Shown in pieces: positions 1-9,106 of a stretch of DNA of 64,000 nucleotides. Position 1 is the stretch's first letter. Each line of letters opens with the position of its first letter. The translations under genes and the position numbers were made by a program. The notes under the pieces were generated by a model, which was given only the letters and a program-made list of their open reading frames with translations, was not told where the DNA came from and did no database searches. Source of the DNA: Bin87 sp965221295 (GTDB lineage Bacteria; Chloroflexota; Dehalococcoidia; Lucifugimonadales; UBA3495); the NCBI GenBank assembly GCA_965221295.1, contig OZ244879.1, positions 62,001 through 126,000 on the forward strand, given 5' to 3'.

Positions 1-1
1 C

Positions 2-349
2 GGCGGCGACGTCTGCAAGGCGATGGCCAGCGGCGCCGATGGCGTCATGCTGGGCACCCCCTTCGCCCAGGCCGCCGAAGCCCCCGGCCGCGGCTACAAC
101 TGGGGCATGGCCAACGCCCATCCCGAACTCCCACGAGGCACCCGCATCAACGTCGGAACCAAGGGTAGCCTCCGCCAATTGCTACACGGGCCCAGCAGCG
201 TCACCAACGGCACCCAAAATCTTGTCGGCGCTCTGCGCGTTGCCATGGGCATGTGCGGCGCCTATACTGTCCGGGATTTCCACAAGGCCGAAATGGTGAT
301 CGCCCCAGCGATCAAAACCGAAGGCAAGCATTACCAGATGTTGGGCTGA
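2..349 (+). CDS. GuaB3-like IMP dehydrogenase family protein (3' end only)
   Basis: The gene enters from the left edge; the last 115 codons are present and end at TGA 347-349. The visible part includes GADGVMLGTPFAQAAEAPGR and GYNWGMANAHPELPRGTRI. This looks like the C-terminal part of the TIM-barrel IMP dehydrogenase/GuaB3 family, where the barrel end binds the nucleotide phosphate. The catalytic cysteine loop lies upstream and cannot be seen, so IMP dehydrogenase activity cannot be judged. GuaB3 paralogues often differ in activity from GuaB. A selenoprotein gene starts 25 bp downstream on the same strand, so the two could be co-transcribed. Confidence 0.75.
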   Translation, partial: GGDVCKAMASGADGVMLGTPFAQAAEAPGRGYNWGMANAHPELPRGTRINVGTKGSLRQLLHGPSSVTNGTQNLVGALRVAMGMCGAYTVRDFHKAEMVIAPAIKTEGKHYQMLG

Positions 350-374
350 AAATATCCCTATCCGGAGGATTCAT

Positions 375-911
375 ATGACCACCGCAACCATCCAGATTCT
401 CGACCCCAGACCGGAGCGGAACGCCACCGAACGCGCCGCCGCTGGTCGTCTCCCCAACCTGGCCGGCAAGACCATCGGCCTCTTGGAAAATCGCAAGTAC
501 CACTCCGACAACTTCCTACAGGAATTGCAGGTCATTCTGGAGGAGGAGTACGCGGTTGAGCGGGTATTGTACCTTCGCAAGTTCAGCTTCAGCGCTCCCT
601 GCTCTGACGAAACCATCGAAGAGCTGATTGAGCAGTGCGATGCAGTGGTGCACGGAATCGCGGATTGAGGGAGCTGCACGGCGTGGGGTCTCCACGACAC
701 AGTAGTAACCGAAAGCCGCGGCGTTCCTTCCGTCAGCGTCATCACCGAAAGCTTCACCCGGGCCGCGCACGCTCGCGCTTCCTCCCTGGGAATGCCCGGA
801 GTCCAGATTCTGGCCCTGCCCAGTCCGTTGGCGCCTCGCTCCATTCCAGAGGTGCGCCAGATGGCCCACGAGTACGCCGGGCAGATCGCCGAAATGCTCA
901 CCAAGAGCTAA
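375..911 (+). CDS. UGSC-family selenoprotein (in-frame TGA at 666-668 read as Sec)
   Basis: The reading frame from ATG 375 (ribosome site CGGAGG at 363-368) meets TGA at 666-668 and continues open to TAA 909-911, giving 178 residues with Sec at residue 98. The residues around it are VVHGIAD-U-GSCTAWGLHD, which is the U/T-G-S-C signature that names the UGSC family. The sequence after the TGA stays protein-like (SVSVITESFTRAAHARA, then LGMPGVQILALPSPL, then QMAHEYAGQIAEML). A hairpin with GGU in its loop follows the TGA. The family is thought to be redox-active, but I know of no established reaction. A simple stop codon would leave a 97-residue stub ending just before the signature motif. The neighbour at 1385 may be functionally linked. 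Confidence 0.88.
669..700 (+). promoter_or_regulatory. Candidate bacterial SECIS hairpin of the UGSC gene
   Basis: Directly after TGA 666-668, CGTGG (682-686) pairs with CCACG (692-696), leaving a five-base loop GGTCT (687-691). A short stem with GGU in the apical loop about 18 nt after UGA matches the known layout of bacterial SECIS elements read by SelB. The stem is only 5 bp and was found by eye. Confidence 0.55.
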
Positions 912-932
912 ACGCCCACGGAGCGCGCAAAG

Positions 933-976
933 CATCCGGCGCGGCGGCGGCGCTTGGGCTGCCGAAACGCCGGATG
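933..976 (+). terminator. Stem-loop after the UGSC gene, possible terminator
   Basis: CATCCGGCG (933-941) pairs with CGCCGGATG (968-976) around a 26-base loop, starting 21 bp after the UGSC stop. No T-run follows, so it may protect the 3' end instead of terminating. Confidence 0.35.
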
Positions 977-1384
977 GCGCGTATCTGCTTGCCACGCCAG
1001 ACCGTCCGTCGCGTATTCCCGTTGCCCACGCTCCACGGCTAGGGAAACGCTGCCTCCAATGACCGATTATCGCTTTCCGATACCGGCATCGTCCCGATCA
1101 GGCTGAGTGGTCGGATGGTCAATCTGCCGGAGGCTCGACGCGCCCGGTTCCCCGAGTTGACTGCGGCGTTATCATCGCCCAGCGCCCGTTCGCGGCGCCG
1201 CCAAATCAGAACGGGCGTAATCAAGTCTGCGACCTTCCATCGCTCAACGCCCCAGGAACCGGAGGGCGATCCGTGCGAGCGCGTTAGACGATCCCACCCG
1301 GGGTAAAGGCGCCCCGGCAGTGTCCGTCAGCTCACGCCACCATCAACCATCCCAACTGCGATCCCATCTTGTCGAGTAACGTTT
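977..1384. other. Intergenic region, no gene seen
   Basis: About 400 bp of GC-rich sequence with only short ORFs that lack ribosome sites or recognisable protein motifs. It may hold the promoter of the 1385 gene, but I see no convincing -35/-10 pair. Confidence 0.4.
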
Positions 1385-2458
1385 ATGACTGCTAACTCCG
1401 CAGCCCTCAACTCCCGGCGCATCGACCTGCCCGACGCCTACGACGCCATACAGGACTACTACGAAGAACAGGGCTGGACCGATGGTATGCCAGTGGCGCC
1501 CGCCACCGAAGACGCCGTGCGTCGTATGCTCGGCCCCTGGGGCGAAGACCCATCCCTTTCCCTGGGGGTCGCCCAACCATCCAACGCCGAAGTGACCATC
1601 GAAAAGGTAGCCATCAACGCCGTGATGGCGGGTTGCCGGCCCGAATACTTTCCCGTGGTGGTGGCGTGCGTTAAAGCCGCAATGCAGACGCCGTTCAACC
1701 TGGCCGGTTGTCAGGCCACCACCGGAGGCGCCGCCCCGGTGGTCATCGTGAACGGACCCATCGCCGAACGCCTGGGCATCAACGGCGATTCCGGCGCGTT
1801 CGGTCCGGGTTACCGGGCCAACGCTACCATCGGCCGCGCCCTCCGGCTCTTCGTTCGCAACGTGGCCGGGCTGGTCATTGGGGACATGGACAAAGCGACC
1901 CTGGCCATGCCTGGGCGCTACTCGTTCTGCTTCGCGGAGAACGAGGCTCGCAGCCCGTGGGAACCCCGCCACGTTGAGCTGGGCCTGGATCCCCAGGACA
2001 GCATGGTTACCCTCCACGCCATCCGCGCCTTCTACCCCATCATGGAAACCACCGTATCTCGGGGCATCGAGGTCCTGAACACCCTGGTGCAGGCCACCCG
2101 CGCCACTGGATTCTCCAACTACTACCAGATCGGAACCGGCGCCCAGGTTACCCTCGTGCTGAGCCCGGAACACGCCGCTGAAATCGCCGTCGACGGCCTG
2201 AGCAAGAGGGACGTTCGAGATTACATCTACGCCAACGCCCGAATGTCCATCGCGGAACTCTCCGGACTTGGGCACTGGGGCAACCGCAACTACCCGGCGT
2301 GGATCGACGACAGCAAACCGGACACCATGGTCCCCATCGCGCCCCGGGCCGACGACATCGTGATCGTGGTGGCTGGAGGGGACGGCAGGCATTCCGCATG
2401 GCTGGCTGGCTGGGGCGTCACGCGTGTCGTCACCGAGCGGGTCATCGTACCGGAGTAA
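1385..2458 (+). CDS. Conserved protein of unknown function, possible UGSC partner
   Basis: The product is 357 residues from ATG 1385 to TAA 2456-2458. It contains GWTDGMPVAPATEDAVRRML near the N-terminus, then TIEKVAINAVMAGCRPEYFP, VIVNGPIAERLGINGDSGAFG, and near the end DDIVIVVAGGDGRHSAW. I recognise this as a family of soluble proteins usually annotated as hypothetical. From memory, uncertainly, its members tend to sit beside or be joined to UGSC proteins, as here with a 473-bp gap. There is no signal peptide and no membrane segment. No reaction can be assigned. It is complete and its own frame contains no internal TGA. Confidence 0.75.
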   Translation: MTANSAALNSRRIDLPDAYDAIQDYYEEQGWTDGMPVAPATEDAVRRMLGPWGEDPSLSLGVAQPSNAEVTIEKVAINAVMAGCRPEYFPVVVACVKAAMQTPFNLAGCQATTGGAAPVVIVNGPIAERLGINGDSGAFGPGYRANATIGRALRLFVRNVAGLVIGDMDKATLAMPGRYSFCFAENEARSPWEPRHVELGLDPQDSMVTLHAIRAFYPIMETTVSRGIEVLNTLVQATRATGFSNYYQIGTGAQVTLVLSPEHAAEIAVDGLSKRDVRDYIYANARMSIAELSGLGHWGNRNYPAWIDDSKPDTMVPIAPRADDIVIVVAGGDGRHSAWLAGWGVTRVVTERVIVPE

Positions 2459-2602
2459 TTCCCGGAACCCACTGCGAACCCTCGCTTTCCGCAGGCCTTC
2501 GGCGAGGGCTCACGCGGGTGAAACGTCGCCCTTGCCGACCCACGCCGGTCTCAACGATGCATTGTAGCGGCTGGCGAGCGGCTTCGCCGGCTGCTATTAT
2601 GT

Positions 2603-5600
2603 ATGACTTCCATTTATCGTCAATCAGCCCAATCCCCAGGTCTATACGCCGTGTTCACACACCTACACACCCACACCGAATACAGCATGCTCGACGGCAT
2701 CAGCCGCATACCGGACCTGGTGGCCCGCACCCGCGAACTGGGCATGGACGCCATGAGCATCACCGACCACGGCTCCCTGTACGGCGTGGTCGATTTCTAC
2801 TCGGAATGCAAGGATGCCAGCATCAAGCCCATCATCGGTTGCGAGCTCTACGTGGCCCACGGCAGCCGCCTGGACCGCACCCCCAACGAGCGCACCGCCA
2901 ACCACCTGGTGGTCATCGCCAAGAACAACGCCGGCTACCGCAACCTGCTCCAGCTGGTCACCCGATCACACGTTGAGGGATTCCACTACCGCCCGCGCAT
3001 CGACAAGGAACTGCTGCACGAATACCGCGAGGGGCTAATCTGCCTCTCCGGCTGCCCCTCCGCGGAGGTTCCCACGCTGTTGGCCGACGGCAACTACGAG
3101 GCCGCCAGGGAACAGGTTGGCTGGTATCGTGAGCTGTTCGGTCAGGATTACTTCCTGGAGTTGCAACAGCACGACCACATCGAACAGCTGCCCCGGATCA
3201 ACGACGGATTGATCCGCTTGCACCGGGAAACAAATATTCCCCTGCTAATCACCAACGACGCTCACTACGTGCGGCAATCGGATTACCAATACCAGGACGT
3301 CTATATCTGCATCCAGACCGGAACCAACGTCCAAGACGGTAATCGCCTCCGCATGGAGGACTCGTCCTTCTACATCAAATCGCCGGCCGAAATGGCCGCC
3401 CTCTTCCCGGAATTCCCACAGGCCCTGGACATCACGGGCGAAGTTGCCCAGGAATGCGACGTTTCGCTGGGTTTCGGCCAGATGCACCTGCCGCGCTACC
3501 CAACGCCCGACAACGAAGACGCCGACGCCTACCTGGAAAGGCTGTGCTGGGAGGGTTTCAACAAGCGCTACGGGGTGAACAACGAAACTGCCCGCGCGCG
3601 TATGCTCTACGAATTGGAGGTCGTCCGCCAAACCAGCTTCGCCAACTACTTCCTGGTAGTCTGGGACATCATCTCCTTCGTCAGGCGCCAACAAATCCTC
3701 TTCGGCGTCCGCGGCAGCGCCGCCGCCAGCGTCGTCCTCTACTGCCTGGGCATCACCGACATCGACCCCATGGCCTACAACCTCGTGTTTGAACGGTTCC
3801 TCAACTTCGAACGCAAGGAAATGCCCGACATCGACATGGACTTCCAGGATGACCGGCGCGACGAAGTGCTGCGCTACGTCATCGACCGGTATGGCAGCGA
3901 CCGCGTCGCCCAGATCATTACCTTCGGCACCATGGGTCCCAAAGCGGCCCTCCGGGACGTGGGACGCGGCCTCGGCATGAGCTACGGCGACGTTGACCGC
4001 ATCGCCCGCATGGTTCCCTTCAAGTCCCGCACCCTGTCCGACGCCATTAACTCCAACTCCGAGCTGATGGAGAGCTACCAGGCCGAACCCGCAATTCAGA
4101 ACCTGGTGGACAACGCCCAGGCTCTGGAGGGCATCGTGCACCACGTCAGCACCCACGCGGCCGGCGTGGTTATCGCCGACGAACCGCTGGCCGAGACCGT
4201 GCCGCTGCAACGCCCCGCTCGGGGAGACGAAAACAGCCCGGTAATGATGACCCAGTACTCCATGGACCCGGTCGCCAAGCTGGGCCTGCTCAAGATGGAC
4301 TTCCTGGGTTTAACCAACCTCACCATCCTGGACCGCACCATCAAACTGATTGATCAGGAACGCGGGATTCGCATCGACCTCAGCAGACTGTCGCTTGACG
4401 ACCCCGAAACCTATGACCTGCTGGGCACGGGCAACACCTCCGATCTGTTTCAACTCGAAAGCGCCGGGATGCAGCGCTACATCAAGGAGTTGAAGCCGTC
4501 CGATCTGGGCGACATCGCGGCGATGATTGCCCTCTATCGGCCAGGGCCCATGGAACACATCGATCGTTTCATCCGCTCCAAGCACGGCCGGGAAACCGTT
4601 TCATACCCGCACCCAAGCCTGAAGGAGCTGCTCGACGAAACCTACGGCGTGATCGTCTATCAGGACCAGGTGCTGCACGTTCTGCAGAACTTCGCCGGCT
4701 ACAGCCTCGGCGAGGCCGACACGGTTCGCAAAGCCATGGGCAAGAAGATCCCCGAGCTAATGGCCGAAGAACGCGACCGGTTCGTCTCCGGCTCAGTCCA
4801 ACAAGGCTATACCGAGGGCATGGGCGTTGAGATCTTCAATCTCATCGAACCCTTTGCTGGCTACGCTTTCAACAAGGCTCACAGCGTCAGCTACGCCCTG
4901 ATCTCCTACTGGACAGCCTATTTCAAAACCCACTATCCCCTCGAGTACATGGCCTCCGTGCTCAATTGCCGCCTGGACCACGGCGACCGTTACGTCGCAT
5001 CAATCAACGAATGCACACGCATGGGCATCGAAATCCGCCGGCCCGACGTCAACAAATCCGGAGCGCTCTACACCATCGATCGCTCCGACGACGCGCCCCG
5101 CCAGCAAAGCGCCCTGCGCATCGGTCTGGCCGCCGTCAAGACGGTGGGGGAAGCCGCGGTGGCTCCGATTGTCGCGGAGCGCGAAGCCAAGGGCCCGTTC
5201 AGCTCCCTCAGCGATTTCTGCCGCCGGGTTGACGTGTCCGGGTTGAACCGCCGGACCCTGGAGGGCTTGGCCAAGGCCGGCGCCTTCGATTCCCTCGGCC
5301 CGCGCGCCGACGTCATCGCCAACCTCGACCGCATCTGGGCCGTAGCCCAGCAGGAAACCCGCAACCGCAACTCGGGCCAATTCGGCATGTTCGGCGAGGA
5401 ACTGGACAGCGGCGCCGGCGGCTCGCTGCTCGAACTGGACTCCTCGCAGCCGGACTACACCCCTCAGGAAAAAGCGAACCTCGAAAAGGAATACCTGGGC
5501 GTAGCCCTTTCTTACAACCCACTGCGCGACCTGGCGGCCCTCAATCCCGGCGATGCCTACACTTCCGTGGACCAACTGAGCGAAGATATGCTGGGCAGTT

Positions 5601-6295
5601 CGGTTGCTCTGCTGGGCCACATCTCCGCGGTGTCGGAGCGATATACCCGCGACAACCGCAAATTCCTGCGTGTTGACCTCGCTGTGGTGGGTGGCCAGGT
5701 CGAAACCATGGTGTGGCCGGACGTGTTGGAAAAAACAGAACGCCTCTGGCAATCGGGCCGCATCGTCCGGGCTACCGGTCGCCTTCAAATCCGAGGCGAC
5801 GATTTCTCCATCGCTTGCTACGACGCCCAGGAGTACCAACTGCCCGACCAACCTACGCCCAGCCCGACCGATAGCTTGACGGGCAACGCTAATGGCGGCG
5901 GGCGCCTCGGCGACCAAATCCCGCGCGTCAAGCCAACCAACGGCAACAGCAACGGCCGCCGACCCGCGGCGCCTCCCACCGCTGCTGGGTCCAACGGCAA
6001 CGGACACTCTGGTCGCGACAGCGCAGCGCTCATTCAGGGCGTGCTGATCCGCATGGAAGAAACCGACCATGTGGAGGAGGATCGTTACCGGCTTCGACAA
6101 GCCATCCGGGTCATGCTGGAATACGGCGGCGATGACCGGGTGTACCTGGAAGTTGGCCTGAAAGAGGGTCGCCGCGTCCTGATGGAAATTCCCACCATCT
6201 CTACCGGGTTCTGCGAAGAACTACGCCAACGCATCCGGGATGATGAGCAGCTGCAGGGTGTGAGCGTTTCCGAATACAACCCCGGCCTCGGCTAG
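2603..6295 (+). CDS. dnaE: DNA polymerase III subunit alpha
   Basis: This is the replicative polymerase (1230 residues at full ORF length). The N-terminal PHP domain begins FTHLHTHTEYSMLDGISRIP. The C-family palm contains VRGSAAASVVLYCLGITDID and the catalytic PDIDMDF at about residues 408-413. A helix-hairpin-helix and OB-fold region follow. An Asn/Gly/Pro-rich linker lies at roughly residues 1080-1140, before a short C-terminal domain. The start is uncertain: ATG 2603 has no ribosome site, while GTG 2651 gives the usual MFTHLHTHTEYS start. A TATTAT sequence at 2596-2601 could be a -10 box that would favour the later start. It stands alone, with no replication genes nearby. Confidence 0.95.
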   Translation: MTSIYRQSAQSPGLYAVFTHLHTHTEYSMLDGISRIPDLVARTRELGMDAMSITDHGSLYGVVDFYSECKDASIKPIIGCELYVAHGSRLDRTPNERTANHLVVIAKNNAGYRNLLQLVTRSHVEGFHYRPRIDKELLHEYREGLICLSGCPSAEVPTLLADGNYEAAREQVGWYRELFGQDYFLELQQHDHIEQLPRINDGLIRLHRETNIPLLITNDAHYVRQSDYQYQDVYICIQTGTNVQDGNRLRMEDSSFYIKSPAEMAALFPEFPQALDITGEVAQECDVSLGFGQMHLPRYPTPDNEDADAYLERLCWEGFNKRYGVNNETARARMLYELEVVRQTSFANYFLVVWDIISFVRRQQILFGVRGSAAASVVLYCLGITDIDPMAYNLVFERFLNFERKEMPDIDMDFQDDRRDEVLRYVIDRYGSDRVAQIITFGTMGPKAALRDVGRGLGMSYGDVDRIARMVPFKSRTLSDAINSNSELMESYQAEPAIQNLVDNAQALEGIVHHVSTHAAGVVIADEPLAETVPLQRPARGDENSPVMMTQYSMDPVAKLGLLKMDFLGLTNLTILDRTIKLIDQERGIRIDLSRLSLDDPETYDLLGTGNTSDLFQLESAGMQRYIKELKPSDLGDIAAMIALYRPGPMEHIDRFIRSKHGRETVSYPHPSLKELLDETYGVIVYQDQVLHVLQNFAGYSLGEADTVRKAMGKKIPELMAEERDRFVSGSVQQGYTEGMGVEIFNLIEPFAGYAFNKAHSVSYALISYWTAYFKTHYPLEYMASVLNCRLDHGDRYVASINECTRMGIEIRRPDVNKSGALYTIDRSDDAPRQQSALRIGLAAVKTVGEAAVAPIVAEREAKGPFSSLSDFCRRVDVSGLNRRTLEGLAKAGAFDSLGPRADVIANLDRIWAVAQQETRNRNSGQFGMFGEELDSGAGGSLLELDSSQPDYTPQEKANLEKEYLGVALSYNPLRDLAALNPGDAYTSVDQLSEDMLGSSVALLGHISAVSERYTRDNRKFLRVDLAVVGGQVETMVWPDVLEKTERLWQSGRIVRATGRLQIRGDDFSIACYDAQEYQLPDQPTPSPTDSLTGNANGGGRLGDQIPRVKPTNGNSNGRRPAAPPTAAGSNGNGHSGRDSAALIQGVLIRMEETDHVEEDRYRLRQAIRVMLEYGGDDRVYLEVGLKEGRRVLMEIPTISTGFCEELRQRIRDDEQLQGVSVSEYNPGLG

Positions 6296-6362
6296 GGCAG
6301 GGGTTATGGCCAGGGCCAGGGCTCGGGATTAGGATCAAGCTCGGGATCAGGCTCGGGCTAGG
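6293..6362. repeat. Short G-rich imperfect repeats after dnaE
   Basis: The core GCTCGGG followed by AT/CT and AG recurs three times at 6321-6360, preceded by CCAGGG repeats. It lies just after the dnaE stop and has no obvious coding role. Confidence 0.5.
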
Positions 6363-6411
6363 AACACCTACCCGCCCGCCGGTGGTGGCGGCATTCCCCG
6401 CGCGGCCTGAA

Positions 6412-6432
6412 GCCCGGCAACCCGGTCCGGGC
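6412..6432. terminator. Possible bidirectional terminator between dnaE and the carbonic anhydrase gene
   Basis: GCCCGG (6412-6417) pairs with CCGGGC (6427-6432) around a 9-base loop and is followed by TTT on the plus strand. It lies between two convergent genes. Confidence 0.45.
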
Positions 6433-6433
6433 T

Positions 6434-6967
6434 TTAGCCTTCGCCTTTCGTAACCGGAATCTGCAGCCCCAGCCCGGCGGCGTTGAATCGCTTGGCGTTC
6501 TCCTGGTAGCGAGCCGTCGGGTTCTCCAGCCGTTCGCGGTGAACCGCCGGCAGCTCGCGGACCCGGCCGGGCACGCCGATCACCAACGACTCATCCGGTA
6601 TGGCAGTACCCGTCACGATGGCCCCGGCTCCAATGAGGACGTAGTTGCCCACGTTGCAGTCTTCAAGGCAAACCGCGTTGACGCCAATCATCACGTTGTT
6701 GCCGACGTAACCGCCGTGCACCACCGCGCCGTGGGTCATCAACACGTTGTCTCCCAGTTCGAGGAAATCGTCGGTGTGCAGCACGCAATTGTCCTGGATC
6801 GAGCAGTTCTTGCCGATGATGATGCGTCCGTAGTCGCCGCGAATGACCGCGCCTGGCCAAACGCTGGTTCCCTCGCCGATAATCACGTCGCCCACGATGT
6901 AGGCCGCCTCGCTGATGAACGCGCTGGGGTGAATTTGCGGGGTTTTGCCGTCGATGCTGCGAATCAA
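6434..6967 (-). CDS. Gamma-class carbonic anhydrase-like hexapeptide protein
   Basis: The product is 177 residues with left-handed beta-helix hexapeptide turns throughout. From the chosen start, the expected zinc ligands of gamma carbonic anhydrases are present at H64 (VLHTDD), H79 and H84 (THGAVVHGG), with RGD at 43-45 and SIQDN at 56-60. Activity is likely hydration of CO2 or a related acyl/metal role, since many family members are untested. The start is taken as TTG 6967, because AGGAGG (complement of 6974-6979) sits 6 bases upstream and the protein then begins MIRSIDGKTPQIHPSAF, as family members usually do. A GTG at 6982 would overlap that ribosome site. It is transcribed away from the radical SAM gene at 7149. 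Confidence 0.87.
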   Translation of the reverse strand: MIRSIDGKTPQIHPSAFISEAAYIVGDVIIGEGTSVWPGAVIRGDYGRIIIGKNCSIQDNCVLHTDDFLELGDNVLMTHGAVVHGGYVGNNVMIGVNAVCLEDCNVGNYVLIGAGAIVTGTAIPDESLVIGVPGRVRELPAVHRERLENPTARYQENAKRFNAAGLGLQIPVTKGEG

Positions 6968-7078
6968 AAGATGCCTCCTCACCGATAAATTCTGCCTCGG
7001 TTGCGTAGATTATAGCCCCTGCCAGCCCGTCCCGTGATTCCGCGGCGCCGGCGCTCCGGGCCGATTTCTCTAGCCGGC

Positions 7079-7126
7079 TTGACATAGCCGAACATGCGCC
7101 CTATACTAACGTTCGCATATTAGAAC
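7079..7126 (+). promoter_or_regulatory. Sigma-70 type promoter with overlapping inverted repeat
   Basis: TTGACA (7079-7084), a 17-bp spacer and TATACT (7102-7107) form a near-consensus promoter 42 bp before ATG 7149. GTTC (7111-7114) and GAAC (7123-7126) form an inverted repeat over the expected transcription start, which could be an operator. The binding protein is unknown. Confidence 0.75.
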
Positions 7127-7148
7127 ATTAGTAACGGAGGGTTTGACG

Positions 7149-8117
7149 ATGGCCGCTGCCCAGGTAACGGAAATCTACTGCAAGACGCTGATCAACCGCG
7201 TCAACGCCCCGGACTTCCACTTCCGCTGGACCATCAACCCCTACCGCGGCTGCCGTCACGCCTGCCGGTATTGCTACGCGCGATCGACCCACCAGTTTTG
7301 GGGAATGGACGCTGGCGTCGATTTCGAAAGCCAGATCTTCGCCAAGGTCAACGCCCCCGATGTCCTGCGCAAGGAACTCTCCCGCCCCACCTGGCGGCGC
7401 GAACCCATCGTCATCGGAACCGCGTCCGACCCCTACGAGCCGGCGGAAGCCCAGTATCGCTTGACCCGGCGGATCCTCGAGACGCTGGCGGAATTTCGCA
7501 ATCCCGCCTCCATCACCACCAAAGGAACGCTGGCGCAACGAGACATCGACGTGCTCAGACGCCTCAACGAAGTCGCTGGCGTTCAGGTCGTGTTCAGCGT
7601 CGGCACCATCGACGAAACCGTCTGGCGCCAAACCGAACCCGGCGCTCCAAATCCCATGGCGCGCCTGGAAGCGATGCAACGCCTGGTCGAACACGGTGTG
7701 CCCGCCGGGGTGCTGGCCGCTCCGCTGTTGCCCGGACTGTCAGACAGCGCCGCCAGCATCAACGCCCTGGTGGAGGCCGCCGCCCAGCATCGGGCGCAGT
7801 TTCTGTCCGGCAACTTGCTGTTCCTGCGGCCCGGCAGCCGAGAGTGGTTCATGCCTTACATCCGGGAATCGTACCCCCACTTCGTGCCGGGTTACGCCCG
7901 CCTGTATCGCAGCGAACACGCTCCGCGGGACTATACCAACTCGGTGGTGGGGTTGGTGGAAGACGCCCGGTTGCGCTGGGAGTTGCCCAAGCTGCCCTCG
8001 GTCAACAGCCTGCAACCGGCGGAACTGCCCGGATTCGAGGGTCTTGGGGAGCGTCCCGGGCATGAAGACCTCACGCCGGCGTCTCCCGTGCAACTGTCCC
8101 TCCAGATGGCGGCCTGA
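7149..8117 (+). CDS. SPL-type radical SAM protein (Rv2578c-like)
   Basis: The product is 322 residues. The radical SAM cluster motif is NPYRGCRHACRYCYAR, with C35, C39 and C42 in CxxxCxxC spacing. It is followed by VIGTASDPYEPAEAQYRLTR, typical of spore-photoproduct-lyase-like radical SAM proteins. The reaction is unknown; DNA repair has been suggested for the family but not shown here. ATG 7149 is 8 bases after GGAGG (7136-7140); a TTG at 7143 is too close to it. The gene has its own strong promoter with a possible operator, so it may be regulated alone. Confidence 0.85.
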   Translation: MAAAQVTEIYCKTLINRVNAPDFHFRWTINPYRGCRHACRYCYARSTHQFWGMDAGVDFESQIFAKVNAPDVLRKELSRPTWRREPIVIGTASDPYEPAEAQYRLTRRILETLAEFRNPASITTKGTLAQRDIDVLRRLNEVAGVQVVFSVGTIDETVWRQTEPGAPNPMARLEAMQRLVEHGVPAGVLAAPLLPGLSDSAASINALVEAAAQHRAQFLSGNLLFLRPGSREWFMPYIRESYPHFVPGYARLYRSEHAPRDYTNSVVGLVEDARLRWELPKLPSVNSLQPAELPGFEGLGERPGHEDLTPASPVQLSLQMAA

Positions 8118-8192
8118 TCGTCAGCGCTGGCTACAGACCGAGAGACAGGGCGCTAGGTTGCCTTGTTTCGGCGCTGAGGCTGGCCCGTAGCT

Positions 8193-8669
8193 TCAGCCGT
8201 CGGTGGGAACCCACATCTGGCCGCGCTGCCGCACCGGCTCGAGCAAACTTTCGTCGAACGGCAGCGGATGGTAGTCCTGACGGTTGGGGGCGCGGTAGCT
8301 GAGCAGGTCGGTTACGCTTTCATTCGTGTAGTAGCCACGATAAGTCTGCGTAACCAGAAATTGGAAGAATTCCGGCTGCGCAGACTCCACGGCACGCAGC
8401 GCCTCCAGCTGCCCTTCAACGGACAGCGCCGCGAATTCTCCGCCCCGGCCTGCGGCGGCCAGTTCCAGTTGCACGAGGCCGTCCAGAAACCGACGGCGGT
8501 TCTCGGGGCTGCCCGCCGCCACCGATTCCACGAAAGCGGCGATGCCCAGATCGCCGGCGCCGGGCATTTCGGCCTGCGGCGGCACGATGCGGTTGAGGGC
8601 GGCGACCAGCAGGTCGCGTTGCGCCTCGCTCAATACGGGCGTTTCGGAGGCATAGTTCGTGATGGACAT
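8193..8669 (-). CDS. Gluconate 2-dehydrogenase subunit 3-like protein
   Basis: The product is 158 residues. LSEAQRDLLVAALNRIVPP followed by MPGAGDLGIAAFVESVA resembles the small subunit-3 family that accompanies membrane-linked GMC flavin dehydrogenases. ATG 8669 has GAGGTT upstream; the longer ORF to 8717 lacks a site. No GMC catalytic subunit lies next to it, so its partner must be elsewhere or the protein acts alone. There is no clear signal peptide. Confidence 0.65.
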   Translation of the reverse strand: MSITNYASETPVLSEAQRDLLVAALNRIVPPQAEMPGAGDLGIAAFVESVAAGSPENRRRFLDGLVQLELAAAGRGGEFAALSVEGQLEALRAVESAQPEFFQFLVTQTYRGYYTNESVTDLLSYRAPNRQDYHPLPFDESLLEPVRQRGQMWVPTDG

Positions 8670-8781
8670 TGGTGGAACCTCAATTTGGCGCGGGTTTGCG
8701 TTGCAGATGGGTCGCATGGTAGCATACCTTGGGCTTACGCCGCTTAGACGGCAAACAATCTCAGGTGCCCGTAGGAGACTT

Positions 8782-9087
8782 ATGCCCAGAATTACCTATG
8801 ACCCAACATCCTCAGAGCAGTTAGAGCACGTAACGTCGGTAGTCGATCGTGATGCGATAATTCGACGCATAGCCCAATTAAGGTCTGCACCGCGTGGAAA
8901 ACGATTGAAACATGATTTGGCCGGATACCGTAGCGCCAGAGCTGCAGGAGGGCGATACCGAATTATCTTCAGCATTAAAGATTTTGGCGACACCATAGTC
9001 ATAGAATCAATTGGTATGAGAATTCCCGGCGACCGAGAGGACGTTTACGCAGAATTCGGACGTCGGTTGACGGAAGGCTCACCTTGA
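8782..9087 (+). CDS. RelE/ParE-family toxin-like protein
   Basis: The product is 101 residues. RLKHDLAGYRSARAAGGRYR followed by IIFSI and the C-terminal DVYAEFGRRL match the RelE/ParE fold, whose members cut mRNA or inhibit gyrase. ATG 8782 follows TAGGAG. The gene visibly contains more A/T than its neighbours, which suggests transfer. It is followed after 19 bp by a probable antitoxin gene, so toxin comes first, as in HigBA-like modules. Confidence 0.75.
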   Translation: MPRITYDPTSSEQLEHVTSVVDRDAIIRRIAQLRSAPRGKRLKHDLAGYRSARAAGGRYRIIFSIKDFGDTIVIESIGMRIPGDREDVYAEFGRRLTEGSP

Positions 9088-9106
9088 ACTGTTCAGGGGT
9101 ATCCTT

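Noticed and set aside
1343..2392. Long ORF on the minus strand opposite the 357-residue gene
   Set aside because: It is a GC-driven shadow with low-complexity sequence and no ribosome site.
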